From the NCBI RefSeq assembly GCF_013266735.1, contig NZ_JABSNU010000001.1:620001-684000 (forward strand): a stretch of DNA of 64,000 nt, read 5' to 3'. This document shows, piece after piece, positions 1-9,629 of the stretch. The translations under genes were made by a program, and so were the position numbers. The notes below the pieces were generated by a model that ran no database searches, had not been told where the DNA came from, and saw only the letters and a list, made by a program, of their open reading frames with translations. The stretch is from Pedobacter foliorum. GTDB lineage: Bacteria > Bacteroidota > Bacteroidia > Sphingobacteriales > Sphingobacteriaceae. Positions within the stretch are counted from its first letter, which is position 1, and each line of letters starts with the position of its first letter.

Positions 1-641
1 AGTAAGATGCCATACTTTAATCCGTATTTCACCCTAAGGTATCCCATACTCAAACCTCCAAAGATCTGCGAACCGATATAGAAAATAAATGACGGGTCAG
101 CTAAAGTTAATCCTTTGGCATTTGTGATGTGTATGTATCCAAATAAAATTGCCGTATAATAAAATAAGAACACATAATAGGTTCTGAAGACTTTCACTTT
201 TCTTAATCTATCCAGTTTATCTATGACCATAACCGCAACAAGACCAATCACCAATAAACCTAGGCCAATAAAAAATAATGCATAATCATTTTTGACAACA
301 GTCCATGCTGTAACTACAATAGAGATCAGGACAAATAAGATACTCCATTTAGGCTTACGTAGTTGCCATCTAAAAAGCACTTCTTCAGCAACTGGAGCAA
401 ATACAACTCCTAAGAACATAGCCAAACGAAATCCGTATTTAAAAATATCAACTTCTTCATACTTCCTAATCAATCTAAAATGTAATAGAGAATAGTAGAT
501 TACTCCGATGAGCGTTGCAAATGCGATATCTAAAACCAATAACCACAACAAATCCTTCCACAACATTTTCTTGTTCTTACTCAAAACAAGCAAACGCGGG
601 TATTTTAAATATTGCCAATAGGCAGAGAGCGATTCCAACAT
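1..641 (-). CDS. CPBP family intramembrane metalloprotease, C-terminus cut by window edge
   Basis: Integral membrane protease of the CPBP (CAAX protease and bacteriocin-processing) family; its substrate cannot be told from sequence. Reading from the ATG at 641, about 213 codons are visible and the frame stays open to base 1. The family's first motif is present as EEVLFR and the second as FGYIHI, with several hydrophobic membrane segments around them. The third conserved region (IGGLSMGYLRVKYGL-like) lies at the edge, so little more than the last helix is missing. It follows the OB-fold gene on the same strand after 27 bases and is probably co-transcribed. The family call is firm; the role is unknown. 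Confidence 0.85.
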   Translation of the reverse strand, partial: MLESLSAYWQYLKYPRLLVLSKNKKMLWKDLLWLLVLDIAFATLIGVIYYSLLHFRLIRKYEEVDIFKYGFRLAMFLGVVFAPVAEEVLFRWQLRKPKWSILFVLISIVVTAWTVVKNDYALFFIGLGLLVIGLVAVMVIDKLDRLRKVKVFRTYYVFLFYYTAILFGYIHITNAKGLTLADPSFIFYIGSQIFGGLSMGYLRVKYGLKYGIL

Positions 642-668
642 GTATCAGAAAAATAAAAAGACAAGAAA

Positions 669-1079
669 TTATAAGAACACATGGAGCACTTTCTGCTTCC
701 AGCTCAGGTGGTTGTTCAACTGCTTAGGATCAGTAACCACTACCTGAGGTTTCTCCTTATACAGGGATAGCTTACCCTGAACACTGATCTTTTTGTGCAG
801 GAATAATTTTAAGACATCACCACCAAATTTCTCATAGTCTTTTTTATCGATAAACACTGACATCAGCTGATTGGGATAATTTCCACCAATATTCAGTAAA
901 GTATGACTTTCAAAAGCCCGGCCGTCATAAACAGAGTCTACCAAAACAACCTCTTTTCCAGCAGCCTTAGGAATATCCGTTAATCTCCACTGGCCAACTA
1001 CATGTTCAACCAATACCTCCTGGGCTTTTAGCCCAAAGGAGCCAGACACCAATAAACAAATCAATAAAAGCGTTTTCAT
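669..1079 (-). CDS. Small secreted OB-fold-like protein
   Basis: 136 residues with a clear signal peptide (about residues 1-19, ending LKAQ). The C-terminal half, with ISVQGKLSLYKEKPQVVVTDPKQL, resembles the strand pattern of OB-fold proteins of the nucleic-acid-binding type found in exported Bacteroidetes proteins of unknown role. No catalytic residues are recognisable. It is the upstream partner of the CPBP protease gene. The gene is real by signal peptide and frame; the OB-fold call is an inference from pattern. Confidence 0.7.
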   Translation of the reverse strand: MKTLLLICLLVSGSFGLKAQEVLVEHVVGQWRLTDIPKAAGKEVVLVDSVYDGRAFESHTLLNIGGNYPNQLMSVFIDKKDYEKFGGDVLKLFLHKKISVQGKLSLYKEKPQVVVTDPKQLNNHLSWKQKVLHVFL

Positions 1080-1393
1080 GCAATAAAGATAATAGATTCT
1101 AAATGAATTTAAATGTCATACAAGAAAGAACATTCCTGTATCCAGCAAAGCAATTCTTTAATAAATTACCTCATCAATACGGAGATTCCGAGCGGTTGAC
1201 CCTAGCGCCCAATAGACACTTCTTATGTCTACCAGACCAATGTTTAAGATTGAACTTCCAATCGTCCAATTTGTTCGCTATTTTATTAACTTAAATTATG
1301 CTAATTTGAGCCGCTGTCATAATACCCACAAAATTCTTGTCCTAAGCCCAACGTATGTTAAGGTTGCGGTTTTTGCTATTAAAAAATGATCTA
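1080..1393. other. Gene-free stretch
   Basis: About 310 bases between two minus-strand genes. Short open frames exist on both strands but none shows a recognisable protein or a convincing start. It should contain the promoter of the OB-fold gene; no clear TAnnTTTG box was found. Confidence 0.5.
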
Positions 1394-1780
1394 TCAGTCT
1401 ATTATTAAGGTGTGCTTTAAAGTTTTTAGCAACTTAGTTAACCTATCATCACTTAAATGCTCCAGTCTATATTGTCTGTATATTTTCTCTCCATCACGAA
1501 ACGTGACTTCAAATTCATCATCATATGCTTCGATCACAATATATTTTTGATCAGGTCTTAATCCATGTTGAACCGATCGGGAAATCAATAGCAGGTGAAT
1601 GGATGTACCGAAACGGAAACAGCTATCTTCCCCCTTCTCCTTTAAATCTAAAATAAATTGTGAAATTGGTTTTAAACGTTCAAAGCCTGAGTAATTAGTG
1701 ATAAGGTCTTTAAAGTAACGTTCCGTTTCAGTCAATGACGCTGCAAATTGATTTAATATTACCTCGGTTCTAGTCTGCAT
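1394..1780 (-). CDS. Hypothetical protein, 128 residues
   Basis: A soluble protein with no signal peptide or membrane segment. The start was set at the second methionine (MQTRTEVIL) because the ten residues of the longer frame look like untranslated sequence. The charged C-terminus (YRQYRLEHLSDDRLTKLLKTLKHTLIID) suggests a helical end and the middle a small beta sheet. No known domain was recognised. It is a single gene. Confidence 0.6.
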   Translation of the reverse strand: MQTRTEVILNQFAASLTETERYFKDLITNYSGFERLKPISQFILDLKEKGEDSCFRFGTSIHLLLISRSVQHGLRPDQKYIVIEAYDDEFEVTFRDGEKIYRQYRLEHLSDDRLTKLLKTLKHTLIID

Positions 1781-1949
1781 AAAAAAATCATAAACTATAA
1801 AGTTACACATTAACTTGTATCGTGATAATTCACTATTTTATTTAATTTATATCTTCTCTTTCGATAGAAGGCCTTTCCTTAAAAGCAAAATTTCAGTATC
1901 AGATGATGGGATGCTTAATCCTATTTAATTAACTGATACCCACATTAAA

Positions 1950-1979
1950 CCTTCCCTGACAAGCAGGAAAGGCTTTTTT
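1950..1979. terminator. Stem-loop terminator, possibly bidirectional
   Basis: CCTT-C-CCTG, loop ACAAG, CAGG-A-AAGG, followed by a T run (1974-1979) on the plus side. It sits 15 bases past the stop of the minus-strand TlpA gene. On that strand the trailing run is only TTTAA, so termination there would be weaker. Confidence 0.5.
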
Positions 1980-1994
1980 AGGAAACTGGTTTTG

Positions 1995-3473
1995 CTATTT
2001 CAATAAGACCTCGAGCTGCTTTTGTAACTCCGGATTAGAAGGACGCTTTGCGTCATTGTCAATGACAATGCCATCAGGACCGATCAACAGGAATCTCGGA
2101 ATGGTATTTACCCCGAATTTCTTGACAAATTCTGACTTAAAATCATTGTCTGCAATGAGCTGGATCCCATGTAAATCGTTATCCTTTACATAGCTCAACC
2201 ATTTATTTTTCTCTGCCGGTGCATCCAGTGAAATGCTGACGAATTTAATATTCTTCTCCTTCAGCCTCAGTTCAAGTTTTTTAAGCGCTGGAATTTCCGC
2301 AATGCAGGGAGCACACCAGGTTGCCCAGAGGTCAATGTAAACAAAGCTGCCCCGCATACTTTTGAGGCTTACCAGCTGGTTATCAGGATTGCTATAACTG
2401 AAATCAGGAACAACTGCATTTTTTTCCGTTGCTTTTAAGTTTTTAAAAGCCTGTTCAATGTCCTGGAGACGAGTCGAAACTTTAGTGCTGCTGAGGTATT
2501 CCTTATAGAAGGATTCTACTTTTGTACTGCTCTTGGACATCCTGATTAGTGATAGGGTAGTGGTGTACAGAAAATGGTCCTTGATGTAATCGTTGTTGAT
2601 TTCTTTCCTGATGAAAATGAGTTTGGCCTGATCGGGGTTTTTCAAAGAATCACTCAGCTTCTGGTATCGGCCTGAACGTGTTTCGAAGTTAATCCGATTA
2701 TTGATTGCATAGCTATAAGAAGAAGAGTTTTTAAACAGCAACTCGTTGTTCATGTCCCACCCGGAATACAACAGCTCATCCACTTCTTTCTTTTGCTCCT
2801 CCGTCATTTTCTTGCTGAATTGATATAGGTAAGCATTTTGCAACTGCTGGTTATAGTCTTTTGCGCGTTTAGCCAAAGGGATGGAAAGCGTTTTCTTTAA
2901 CGAATCCATTCTGGTGCTGTCCAGTCCATAAAAGAGTTTCCAGTTATAGATTTTATTGAGGCGAATGTAATTGATCTCTTCATGCATCAATGTTTTAAAG
3001 AATTTATTGCTGGATTTGTCAATCGTTAGCAACGCCTGTTCTTTGTATTTGTCCATGATCGGGAAAAATTTTTCTGGCTCAGTGAGTAGCACTGAATATT
3101 TCACACCGTATCCACTATTGGAATTCATCTGGTTTAAGGGAGCCTGGATTTGTTGGATCAGGTTGTTTTCCAGACTTCCTTTCCCGCTAAATTCATATCC
3201 CTCATTGTTTTTTTTGATGATTAGGCTATAACTGGGTTCCAAATAGATGTCTCCAACCTCTCCCAGGCTGTACATCCCTTTTTTAAGTGTTTTGATATTG
3301 ACTTTGTAGTTCCCATTTTCATCAGCAATTACCGGTGTGCTCCAGCCATCGTTATTGCTCAGGGACCACTTTGACTTGTCCGTTGCCTGAATGACACCGG
3401 ACACCTGGGCATTTGTAGTTTTTGTGCTGCCTGCAATCAGGAAGACCAGCAGTAAATAGGTTGAGGTTTTCAT
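1995..3473 (-). CDS. TlpA-family thioredoxin-like protein with N-terminal extension
   Basis: 492 residues: signal peptide to about residue 22, a beta-rich N-terminal region of the DUF4369 kind, a long helical middle, and a C-terminal TlpA/AhpC-TSA thioredoxin fold from about residue 355. The active site WCAPC is at about residue 386, followed by the cis-Pro segment NTIPRFLLI. Such Bacteroidetes proteins act in the periplasm as disulfide reductases or isomerases; the partner is unknown. It stands alone, with a hairpin just past its stop. The family call is firm. Confidence 0.9.
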   Translation of the reverse strand: MKTSTYLLLVFLIAGSTKTTNAQVSGVIQATDKSKWSLSNNDGWSTPVIADENGNYKVNIKTLKKGMYSLGEVGDIYLEPSYSLIIKKNNEGYEFSGKGSLENNLIQQIQAPLNQMNSNSGYGVKYSVLLTEPEKFFPIMDKYKEQALLTIDKSSNKFFKTLMHEEINYIRLNKIYNWKLFYGLDSTRMDSLKKTLSIPLAKRAKDYNQQLQNAYLYQFSKKMTEEQKKEVDELLYSGWDMNNELLFKNSSSYSYAINNRINFETRSGRYQKLSDSLKNPDQAKLIFIRKEINNDYIKDHFLYTTTLSLIRMSKSSTKVESFYKEYLSSTKVSTRLQDIEQAFKNLKATEKNAVVPDFSYSNPDNQLVSLKSMRGSFVYIDLWATWCAPCIAEIPALKKLELRLKEKNIKFVSISLDAPAEKNKWLSYVKDNDLHGIQLIADNDFKSEFVKKFGVNTIPRFLLIGPDGIVIDNDAKRPSNPELQKQLEVLLK

Positions 3474-3691
3474 ATCTATAACTAATTAGCTAGTTAATTT
3501 ACTACTAAGTTTTTAGTTATACAAATCATATTTGTAATTTATTTATGCAATCTGTGTTTCAGGGCAGGAGCTGACCGCATTACCGGGCATGCTGCGATTT
3601 AGATTAAGATGAAACCTATCAAAAATATACTCCAGAGGCTATAAATGATCCTATAGAAGAATCGGTAATCGAATAGCAAAACGTACACTCC

Positions 3692-3780
3692 GATGATTTA
3701 GAATTATTTATCCTCTGGAGGGAAAAATAGCCATAGAACACCTATTTGACGAGCTTGACCCTAAATTCTATTCTTTTTGA
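3692..3780 (+). pseudogene. Stump of an ECF sigma factor N-terminus
   Basis: The plus strand reads DDLELFILWREK, then after a stop and frame change AIEHLFDELDPKFYSF and a stop. This resembles the region 2 start of Bacteroidetes ECF sigma factors, in which a short acidic segment with LW-RE is followed by AIE-LFDRY-PKLYSF. Only some 30 codons survive. The match is by memory of the family pattern, so confidence is modest. Confidence 0.35.
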
Positions 3781-3803
3781 AAGGATCTGATTAACTTACC
3801 AAT

Positions 3804-5324
3804 ATGAAAAAAGTATGCAGTACTGCGTTGTTGTTTAGCACTTTAATATTTGTTCATTTACAGGCCTATCCTCAAAACCTTAGTGTTCAGATGAAAAAGC
3901 TGTTTGATGGCTTCGAACAACAGCATACTTTAAATGGTAATGTCCTGGTTGCTGAAAAGGGAAAGATCCTTTACAGTAAGTCATTCGGTTTTGCCAACCT
4001 GAAGGATCAGAAAAAAAACACCGATGCCTCAGCATTTCAGATTGGCTCTGTTTCCAAAACCTTTACTGCCGTTGCCATCCTTCAATTAAAGGAAAAAGGT
4101 AAATTCAAACTCGAAGATCCTTTGGTAAAGTATTTCCCTGAATTTCCATATCGTGAAGTAACCATTCAACAATTACTGAGTCACACTTCCGGGATCCCAG
4201 ATAAAGAAGAATTGTTCCTCTCGGCAATAGAAAATGACCCCGATCGTCTATTTACCAATAAAGATGTCATCCCTGCGATGAAAGTTTCCGGCATTCCCCT
4301 GGCATTCAGTCCTGGTAGCAGCTGGCGGTATTGTAATATGGGATATGCGCTGTTGGCCATGTTGGTAGAAAAATCCAGTAAGCAAACTTTTAGCGATTAT
4401 TTGGATACCCATATTTTTAGACCCGCGAAGATGCATCATAGTTACCTGCTCAAACCAAAGCCAGGGCCAAATCAGGTTACAGGATACCTGATTCGTGCCC
4501 ACTACCTGGGAGATATGGAGTCCATTGACAGCAGCAGAAAGGTGAGGCCCTGGAGTTATAATATGCGGGGTTTTGAAGGACCGACAAATATCATCAGTAC
4601 TACCGCTGATTTGTTGAATTTTGATCAGGCGCTTCGAAGTACTAAATTGCTGAAGGCAGCTACGATAAATGAAATGCTAAGTCCTGCTTTGCTTACCAAT
4701 GGCAGGTCCACTTCCGCAGACGGAGAGTTTGGGAAGGCCAGTTATGGATTGGGATGGTTTTTGCAAAGTGATACCAGTGCAGGAAAGATCGTCATGCATA
4801 CTGGAAGAGAGCCAGGTTTCTTTAGCTTCTTCCTTCGGGACCTTAGCCATAACAGAACATTGATCCTGATTGACAATGCCGAGAGCAGTGCCTTTGGACT
4901 TGCCTGTAAAGAAAGCTTTAATTTGTTAAGCGGGCGTCAGTATTTTGCTGAAAATGCTAAGTCCAAACAGTCCCTTTTTCTTGCCTATGCGAAAGAACTT
5001 TTTCATAAAGGTGCTGATCAAGCCATCACGTTGTTCAATCAGTTGAAGACGGATACAGCCGCTTATTATGCGGCGGAACATGAACTCAATGATCTGGGGC
5101 TTGAGTTGCTGGATGATCACCACTACCAGCCTGCACTGGAAGCATTGAAACTCTGTACCATTCTTTATCCCGACAGTTGGAATACTTATGACAGTTATGC
5201 AAAAGCATTATTAGAAACAGGAAAAAAGGAGGCTGCCATACTGATGTATCAAAAGTCAGTGGAGATGAATCCGGGAAATGAACCGGCAAAAAAGATCCTT
5301 AGCGAAATCCAGTCTAAACCATAA
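3804..5324 (+). CDS. Serine hydrolase, beta-lactamase class C family, with C-terminal TPR region
   Basis: 506 residues with a signal peptide (about 1-24). The beta-lactamase/DD-peptidase fold is marked by S82-V-S-K85, Y176-C-N178 and H332-T-G334, the three active-site motifs of class C-like serine hydrolases. After about residue 390 comes a helical segment with TPR character (ALEALKLCTILYPDSWNTYDSYAKALLETGKKEAA). It is probably a periplasmic esterase or peptidase; true beta-lactam hydrolysis cannot be claimed from this. It is a single gene preceded by a degraded sigma factor stump. Confidence 0.9.
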   Translation: MKKVCSTALLFSTLIFVHLQAYPQNLSVQMKKLFDGFEQQHTLNGNVLVAEKGKILYSKSFGFANLKDQKKNTDASAFQIGSVSKTFTAVAILQLKEKGKFKLEDPLVKYFPEFPYREVTIQQLLSHTSGIPDKEELFLSAIENDPDRLFTNKDVIPAMKVSGIPLAFSPGSSWRYCNMGYALLAMLVEKSSKQTFSDYLDTHIFRPAKMHHSYLLKPKPGPNQVTGYLIRAHYLGDMESIDSSRKVRPWSYNMRGFEGPTNIISTTADLLNFDQALRSTKLLKAATINEMLSPALLTNGRSTSADGEFGKASYGLGWFLQSDTSAGKIVMHTGREPGFFSFFLRDLSHNRTLILIDNAESSAFGLACKESFNLLSGRQYFAENAKSKQSLFLAYAKELFHKGADQAITLFNQLKTDTAAYYAAEHELNDLGLELLDDHHYQPALEALKLCTILYPDSWNTYDSYAKALLETGKKEAAILMYQKSVEMNPGNEPAKKILSEIQSKP

Positions 5325-5425
5325 TTTCCAGCTAATTTTAAAGCAGTTTTGGAAAATAATCTCCAAACTATCGAATTCTTATTTTACATTGAAATATCAA
5401 TTCAAGCGTAATCCTGAGGTCTCCA

Positions 5426-5527
5426 GTGTATATTCCAATAAAAATGGTTCTTCCCAACTTTTGGTGGAAGATTTAGATGTTCTTATATTTACTGATTAGC
5501 GAATGCTTTTAGACTGCTATTCAAATG
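5426..5527 (-). repeat. Dispersed repeat copy D, possible insertion-sequence end
   Basis: GTGTATATTCC...GGTTCTTCCCAACTTTTGGTG followed by ATTTAGATG...CGAATGCTTTTAGACTG. The second half aligns over about 80 bases with 26827-26910. The first half is the reverse complement of the short repeats at 6228, 30547 and 44828. It lies between the serine hydrolase and a VOC gene in otherwise gene-free DNA. Confidence 0.55.
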
Positions 5528-5636
5528 TGTTTTTGAAAGCGCTTTTTTAAATCCAATTACTTACCGTTAAAAGCCTCTTTTGACGATTTGTAGTAAAATA
5601 CCTGTGTCATTATAGCGCGACCCTTAAAAAATAACT

Positions 5637-6062
5637 ATGGCTACATTAAACCCATACATTTACTTCAACGGAAATTGTGAAGAAGCCTTCAATTTTTATA
5701 AATCAGTGTTTGAAAAGGAGTTTACCTACCTTGGACGCTATAAAGATGTGCCACAAACAGACAGCGCAGTTTTCAGGGAAACAGACGAGAAAATTATGCA
5801 CGTTTCTTTACCAATTAGCGAGGAAACAGTACTAATGGGAGCTGACAACAAAGAAGCATATACGGAACTATTGACCTATAGCAACTTTTCACTAATTGTT
5901 CATGCTGACACAAAAGAAGAAGCAGACAGATTATTTAATGGACTTTCTGAAGGTGGACAAATAAAAATGCCAATGAATCTGACATTTTGGGGTTCTTATT
6001 ACGGTATTTGTATAGATAGATTTGGAATTATGTGGAAGGTAACAATCGAATCAGAAAAGTAA
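5637..6062 (+). CDS. VOC family protein, PhnB-like
   Basis: 141 residues matching the PhnB/glyoxalase-like vicinal-oxygen-chelate fold: it opens with NPYIYFNGNCEEAFNFYKSVF, the typical start of this subfamily, and ends with a FGIMWKV strand. Members are small cytoplasmic metal-fold proteins, many without an assigned reaction. There is no operon partner. The family is firm; the substrate is unknown. Confidence 0.85.
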   Translation: MATLNPYIYFNGNCEEAFNFYKSVFEKEFTYLGRYKDVPQTDSAVFRETDEKIMHVSLPISEETVLMGADNKEAYTELLTYSNFSLIVHADTKEEADRLFNGLSEGGQIKMPMNLTFWGSYYGICIDRFGIMWKVTIESEK

Positions 6063-6227
6063 ACCAATGTGTTTGTATACATAAATAGTAGGCAGGTGGA
6101 AAACCACCATCTGTTGACCCCGTTCCACCAATTTCAAAAGACACCAAAACAAACTGGTTATCAGCAAGTAATCAATAATTTATTTTTGGCGAAGAGGGAT
6201 CAATAGATTCTGGCTTTTCCAGTCCAG

Positions 6228-6264
6228 CACCAAATTGGGGAACAACCAATCTTCCGAAATACAC
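6228..6264 (+). repeat. Dispersed repeat copy A
   Basis: CACCAAATTGGGGAACAACC followed by AATCTTCCGAAATACAC. It is close to copies at 30547 and 44828 and, in reverse, at 5426. It lies in the gap between the VOC and GNAT genes. Confidence 0.45.
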
Positions 6265-6294
6265 CGTCCTGGTATAAATGGTATGCCTCTTAGA

Positions 6295-6840
6295 TTAGGT
6301 AGGGGCAGAAAGGATATAGGTCAACATTCCCGCAACATCCGCGTGTGTATGTTTATAGTGATCCGGTGCTTGTTTAAACCCTTTCTTTTCAAGTAATTTT
6401 ACAGAACCAGGATTCTCGCTCGAAGGAAACGCCATAATGGCTTTTGCACCCATGGTATCAAATCCATAGGCTACGACACAAGAAAGAACCTCTGCCATAA
6501 TGCCTTTATTCTGAAACTGCGGAAGCAGCTCATACCCAACCTCGACAGTTTCTTCCGGTAGGTCAAAATTCCAAAGGCAAATCGCACCAATCAATGCTTC
6601 GGTATCCTGGTAAGCTATCCCCCAAAATATGCATTCATTCGCATTGATGAGATTTTCTATCCTATTGATATAGGTGAAAGCTTCATCCAGACTCGTAAAC
6701 GGCTTTTTGCCAGTCAAACGGGCAACTTCAATATCAGACCGCAACTGGTAAATTACAGCTGCGTCGTCTAATGAAAGCTTTCTGAGTACGAATCTACTGG
6801 TCGTTAATGCTGGAAATACGGAAAAATCGGGTTGTCTCAT
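6295..6840 (-). CDS. GNAT family N-acetyltransferase, RimJ/RimL type
   Basis: 181 residues. It opens with LTTSRFVLRKLSLDDAAVIYQL, the usual start of the RimJ/RimL branch, and carries the acetyl-CoA region around VGYELLPQFQNKGIMAEVL, followed by NPGSVKLLEKKGFKQ. It likely acetylates an amine on a small molecule or a protein N-terminus; the substrate cannot be read from sequence. It is a single gene. Confidence 0.88.
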   Translation of the reverse strand: MRQPDFSVFPALTTSRFVLRKLSLDDAAVIYQLRSDIEVARLTGKKPFTSLDEAFTYINRIENLINANECIFWGIAYQDTEALIGAICLWNFDLPEETVEVGYELLPQFQNKGIMAEVLSCVVAYGFDTMGAKAIMAFPSSENPGSVKLLEKKGFKQAPDHYKHTHADVAGMLTYILSAPT

Positions 6841-7065
6841 GGTTGCTGATAAACGTATTAAGGTATCAGAATATTTTTAAATTCTGAACCGCTTAGTAAA
6901 CTAAAAGAGGTATAAGGCATTACTGTATGAAAACGAATCGTCTGGTTAAGAACCAGACTTTACAATTCAATTTCCAGATGAATACCATTTGTGGCATAAA
7001 ATCTAAGGCAAGAAGCTTTTCGCTTTATTTTTAAATTCATATCTTTATTTTCGCAGTTCATTTAG

Positions 7066-8235
7066 TTGTCAATTTTGAAAATTAACGAGCATCCGCAAAT
7101 CGAAAATCATGTAACTCAGCCATCTGATATTTTTCTTAGTGCCTTTAAGTATTCTGGAATAGGGATCGCACTGATCGGCTTGGACGGGAGTTGGATTGAT
7201 CTTAACAATACGGTTTGTCAAATTACAGGTTACACCAGGGCTGAGCTGTTAAAAATGACTTTTCAGGAAATAACATATCCTGATGATCTGCTCCAGGACC
7301 TCGATTATTTGCAGCAACTGCTGGCAGGGGAGATCGACACCTATACCATGGAAAAACGTTATGTCACAAAAGTACGTAGAGTGATATGGATAAGTCTTAC
7401 GGTTTCCCTGGTGAAAGAAAACAACAAACCCTCCTTTTTTATTTCTCAAATCATTGATGTTGACAACAAGAAGAAGCTCTCCCAAATGCTGGATGTTAAA
7501 GTCAGCGAGCTGGAACTGACCAAGCAGACACTGGATGGGAAGATCAGACAAATGGAGGAACTTAATTACACACTGACGCATAACCTCAGAGGGCCACTTA
7601 AGAATTTGCAGTTGATTGCTCATGCGCTTTTATCCAAAATCGACCCATCAGTTCCCCCCAATGAAATTGCTGATGTGATATCCGAACTGGAGGGACTGCA
7701 AATGCTTTCAAAAAGTTCTGCAAAGTTAGCCGATGACCTGGATCAACTGATGAAATTGACCAGTACCAAGCAAAACCCGACCTTAGATTTCAGGCAATGT
7801 GATATTGAACAAATGACAGGGGAGGTCCTTCAGCAATTGAGCGCAACGATCTATGAAAAACAGGCCGCACTTACGATGAGTTTTGATGTGCCATACCTAT
7901 CTGCCCCGCCCGTTTATCTCAAAAGTATCCTCTATAACCTGGTCAGCAACGCCCTGAAATATACCAGCACACTAACCTTACCAGAGATCAGCATCAGCAC
8001 CTTTGAAACAGGCACCTGCAAGACGCTGAGTATAAAAGACAATGGCATTGGTATCGATCTTAACCGTCATGGCAACCAGCTCTTTCAACTCAATCAAACC
8101 TTTCATACTGGCTATGACAGTACAGGGATCGGACTTTTCCTCACCAAAGCCCAGGTTGAAGCTATAGGCGGGCGACTTTGTGTGGAGAGTGAACCCGATA
8201 AAGGCAGTACATTTGCAATCTTATTTTCTGATTGA
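7066..8235 (+). CDS. PAS-domain sensor histidine kinase
   Basis: 389 residues with no membrane segment, so a cytoplasmic sensor. A PAS domain covers about residues 20-140 (GIALIGLDGSWIDLNNTVCQITGY). The phospho-acceptor box is YTLTHNLRGPLKN with H172. The ATPase domain shows N-box NLVSNALKYTS, DNGIGIDLN and STGIGLFLTKAQ. The start is a TTG at 7066; no in-frame ATG lies close upstream, so the exact start is uncertain. No response regulator is adjacent. Confidence 0.85.
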   Translation: MSILKINEHPQIENHVTQPSDIFLSAFKYSGIGIALIGLDGSWIDLNNTVCQITGYTRAELLKMTFQEITYPDDLLQDLDYLQQLLAGEIDTYTMEKRYVTKVRRVIWISLTVSLVKENNKPSFFISQIIDVDNKKKLSQMLDVKVSELELTKQTLDGKIRQMEELNYTLTHNLRGPLKNLQLIAHALLSKIDPSVPPNEIADVISELEGLQMLSKSSAKLADDLDQLMKLTSTKQNPTLDFRQCDIEQMTGEVLQQLSATIYEKQAALTMSFDVPYLSAPPVYLKSILYNLVSNALKYTSTLTLPEISISTFETGTCKTLSIKDNGIGIDLNRHGNQLFQLNQTFHTGYDSTGIGLFLTKAQVEAIGGRLCVESEPDKGSTFAILFSD

Positions 8236-8366
8236 GGTTGATTTCCGAATGGTCCTTTAATTGTACAGTGCCCTTACCAGCGGAGCAAGCAGCTATTTAA
8301 TGAAAGCGTAATCAAATGGAGGAAATCCAATCGGTAATTCTTACCAGACGAATTTCCCCTCCATGC

Positions 8367-8795
8367 TCAAGGTGTTGGAATCATTTCGACCAGGATTTGA
8401 TGGCCAGCGCGGTCGTAATACACACAGCTCATTTCTGTAAGGTCAACAATCCATTTCTCCACCCCGGTTTGTGCACAATGCCTGCAAAAAGTAAAATAAT
8501 CAGATCCTCCCTGCTGATGCTGAAGGAGGTAACTGGTAAACAAAGCTTTACTTGACTGCTCTGCGATCGTCAGCTCCTCATATTGAGGCCCGGATTGAGT
8601 CTGGTAGCCATCAACACCAAAATATAAAGTATGACTGTCAACGACATACGTTTCAAACTTTTTTACACCAAGTACAATGATGTCCTGAATGTATTGAGGG
8701 AAATCTGCACCGCTTTTTACCTGCTCATGTGCTGCCCTGATCTGAGCAAGTGTAAACTGAGGTTTAACATTAGGGTCTTGAAGAAAACTGAACAT
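8367..8795 (-). CDS. DUF1398 family protein
   Basis: 142 residues of the DUF1398 type: FTLAQIRAAHEQVKSGADFPQYIQDIIVLGVKKFETYVVDSHTLYFG is the characteristic N-terminal half and WIVDLTEMSCVYYD the typical end. It is a cytoplasmic protein of unknown function. It is co-oriented with the AraC regulator but separate from it. Confidence 0.8.
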   Translation of the reverse strand: MFSFLQDPNVKPQFTLAQIRAAHEQVKSGADFPQYIQDIIVLGVKKFETYVVDSHTLYFGVDGYQTQSGPQYEELTIAEQSSKALFTSYLLQHQQGGSDYFTFCRHCAQTGVEKWIVDLTEMSCVYYDRAGHQILVEMIPTP

Positions 8796-8861
8796 AATTT
8801 GTTTATTTATTTACACAAATATCCAAAACAGCAAAAAGCCAGGATTGTAAAAAATCGTTGA

Positions 8862-9629
8862 TTAACTATTCCCCTTAAAATAATCTTCCGGTGCAAGGCC
8901 AGTAAAGTTTTTAAACTCTTTAATGAAATGAGACTGGTCATAGAAACCCATCTCATGCCCCAATTCTGTCAGCGAACGTTTTGGGTCATAAACCTGTAAA
9001 GCATATTTCATGCGAACAATCGAAGCAAATTTTTTAGCAGAAGTACCTACAGCACTCCTGAACCGTTTCTCAAAAGGGCTCTGGCTAATAGGAACCTGCT
9101 GTAACAGTTCCTTAATCCTGATGTTACCGTGATGCCGGTGAATGACCGCGATGGCCTGCAAAACCATTGGGTCGGGTTCCCTGTTACGCATTCTAGAGAT
9201 CAGAAACCGCTCAACAATTGCAATCCTTTCCGTATCAGTTTTCGCCGAGCACAGCTGCTCCTCTAAAATCAACAGTTCAGAACGCAACATAAAATTATCC
9301 AGCGAAACACTTTCTCGGAAAAGCTCATGCAGCGGCTGCCTGAAAAACACAGTAGCACCAGCCGCTGCAAAGAATACCAACACCGTTCCAATATTCACTG
9401 AGTTCCTGAACAAACGAAAACTGTCATTTAAGCCCGTGATACCCGATGGTGCCAATTTATATTCTTTTCCCTGCAGCTCATAAGCCAACTGGCCATCATA
9501 CTGAAAACCAATCACTATACCTGTACCAGGCAATACCTTATAAACGCTTTCCTCGGTTGTTTCTGAAATAACAAGTGACCTAACATAAGGTCGTAGCGGT
9601 TCACAAGGCAGGTAGGTGTCGAATTTCAT
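8862..9629 (-). CDS. AraC family transcriptional regulator
   Basis: 255 residues. An N-terminal sensing domain of the DUF6597 kind (LPCEPLRPYVRSLVISE) is followed by a C-terminal AraC DNA-binding domain with two helix-turn-helix units. The second is SLTELGHEMGFYDQSHFIKEFKNFTGLAPEDYF. Its target is unknown; the DUF1398 gene lies just downstream on the same strand. Confidence 0.88.
   Translation of the reverse strand: MKFDTYLPCEPLRPYVRSLVISETTEESVYKVLPGTGIVIGFQYDGQLAYELQGKEYKLAPSGITGLNDSFRLFRNSVNIGTVLVFFAAAGATVFFRQPLHELFRESVSLDNFMLRSELLILEEQLCSAKTDTERIAIVERFLISRMRNREPDPMVLQAIAVIHRHHGNIRIKELLQQVPISQSPFEKRFRSAVGTSAKKFASIVRMKYALQVYDPKRSLTELGHEMGFYDQSHFIKEFKNFTGLAPEDYFKGNS

Noticed and set aside
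3804-5324. Calling the serine hydrolase a beta-lactam resistance gene
   Set aside because: The motifs fit the wide class C-like hydrolase family, and the C-terminal TPR region is not seen in true AmpC enzymes.
5278-5499. Frame after the serine hydrolase
   Set aside because: It overlaps the end of a firm gene and runs into the dispersed repeat, with no family resemblance.
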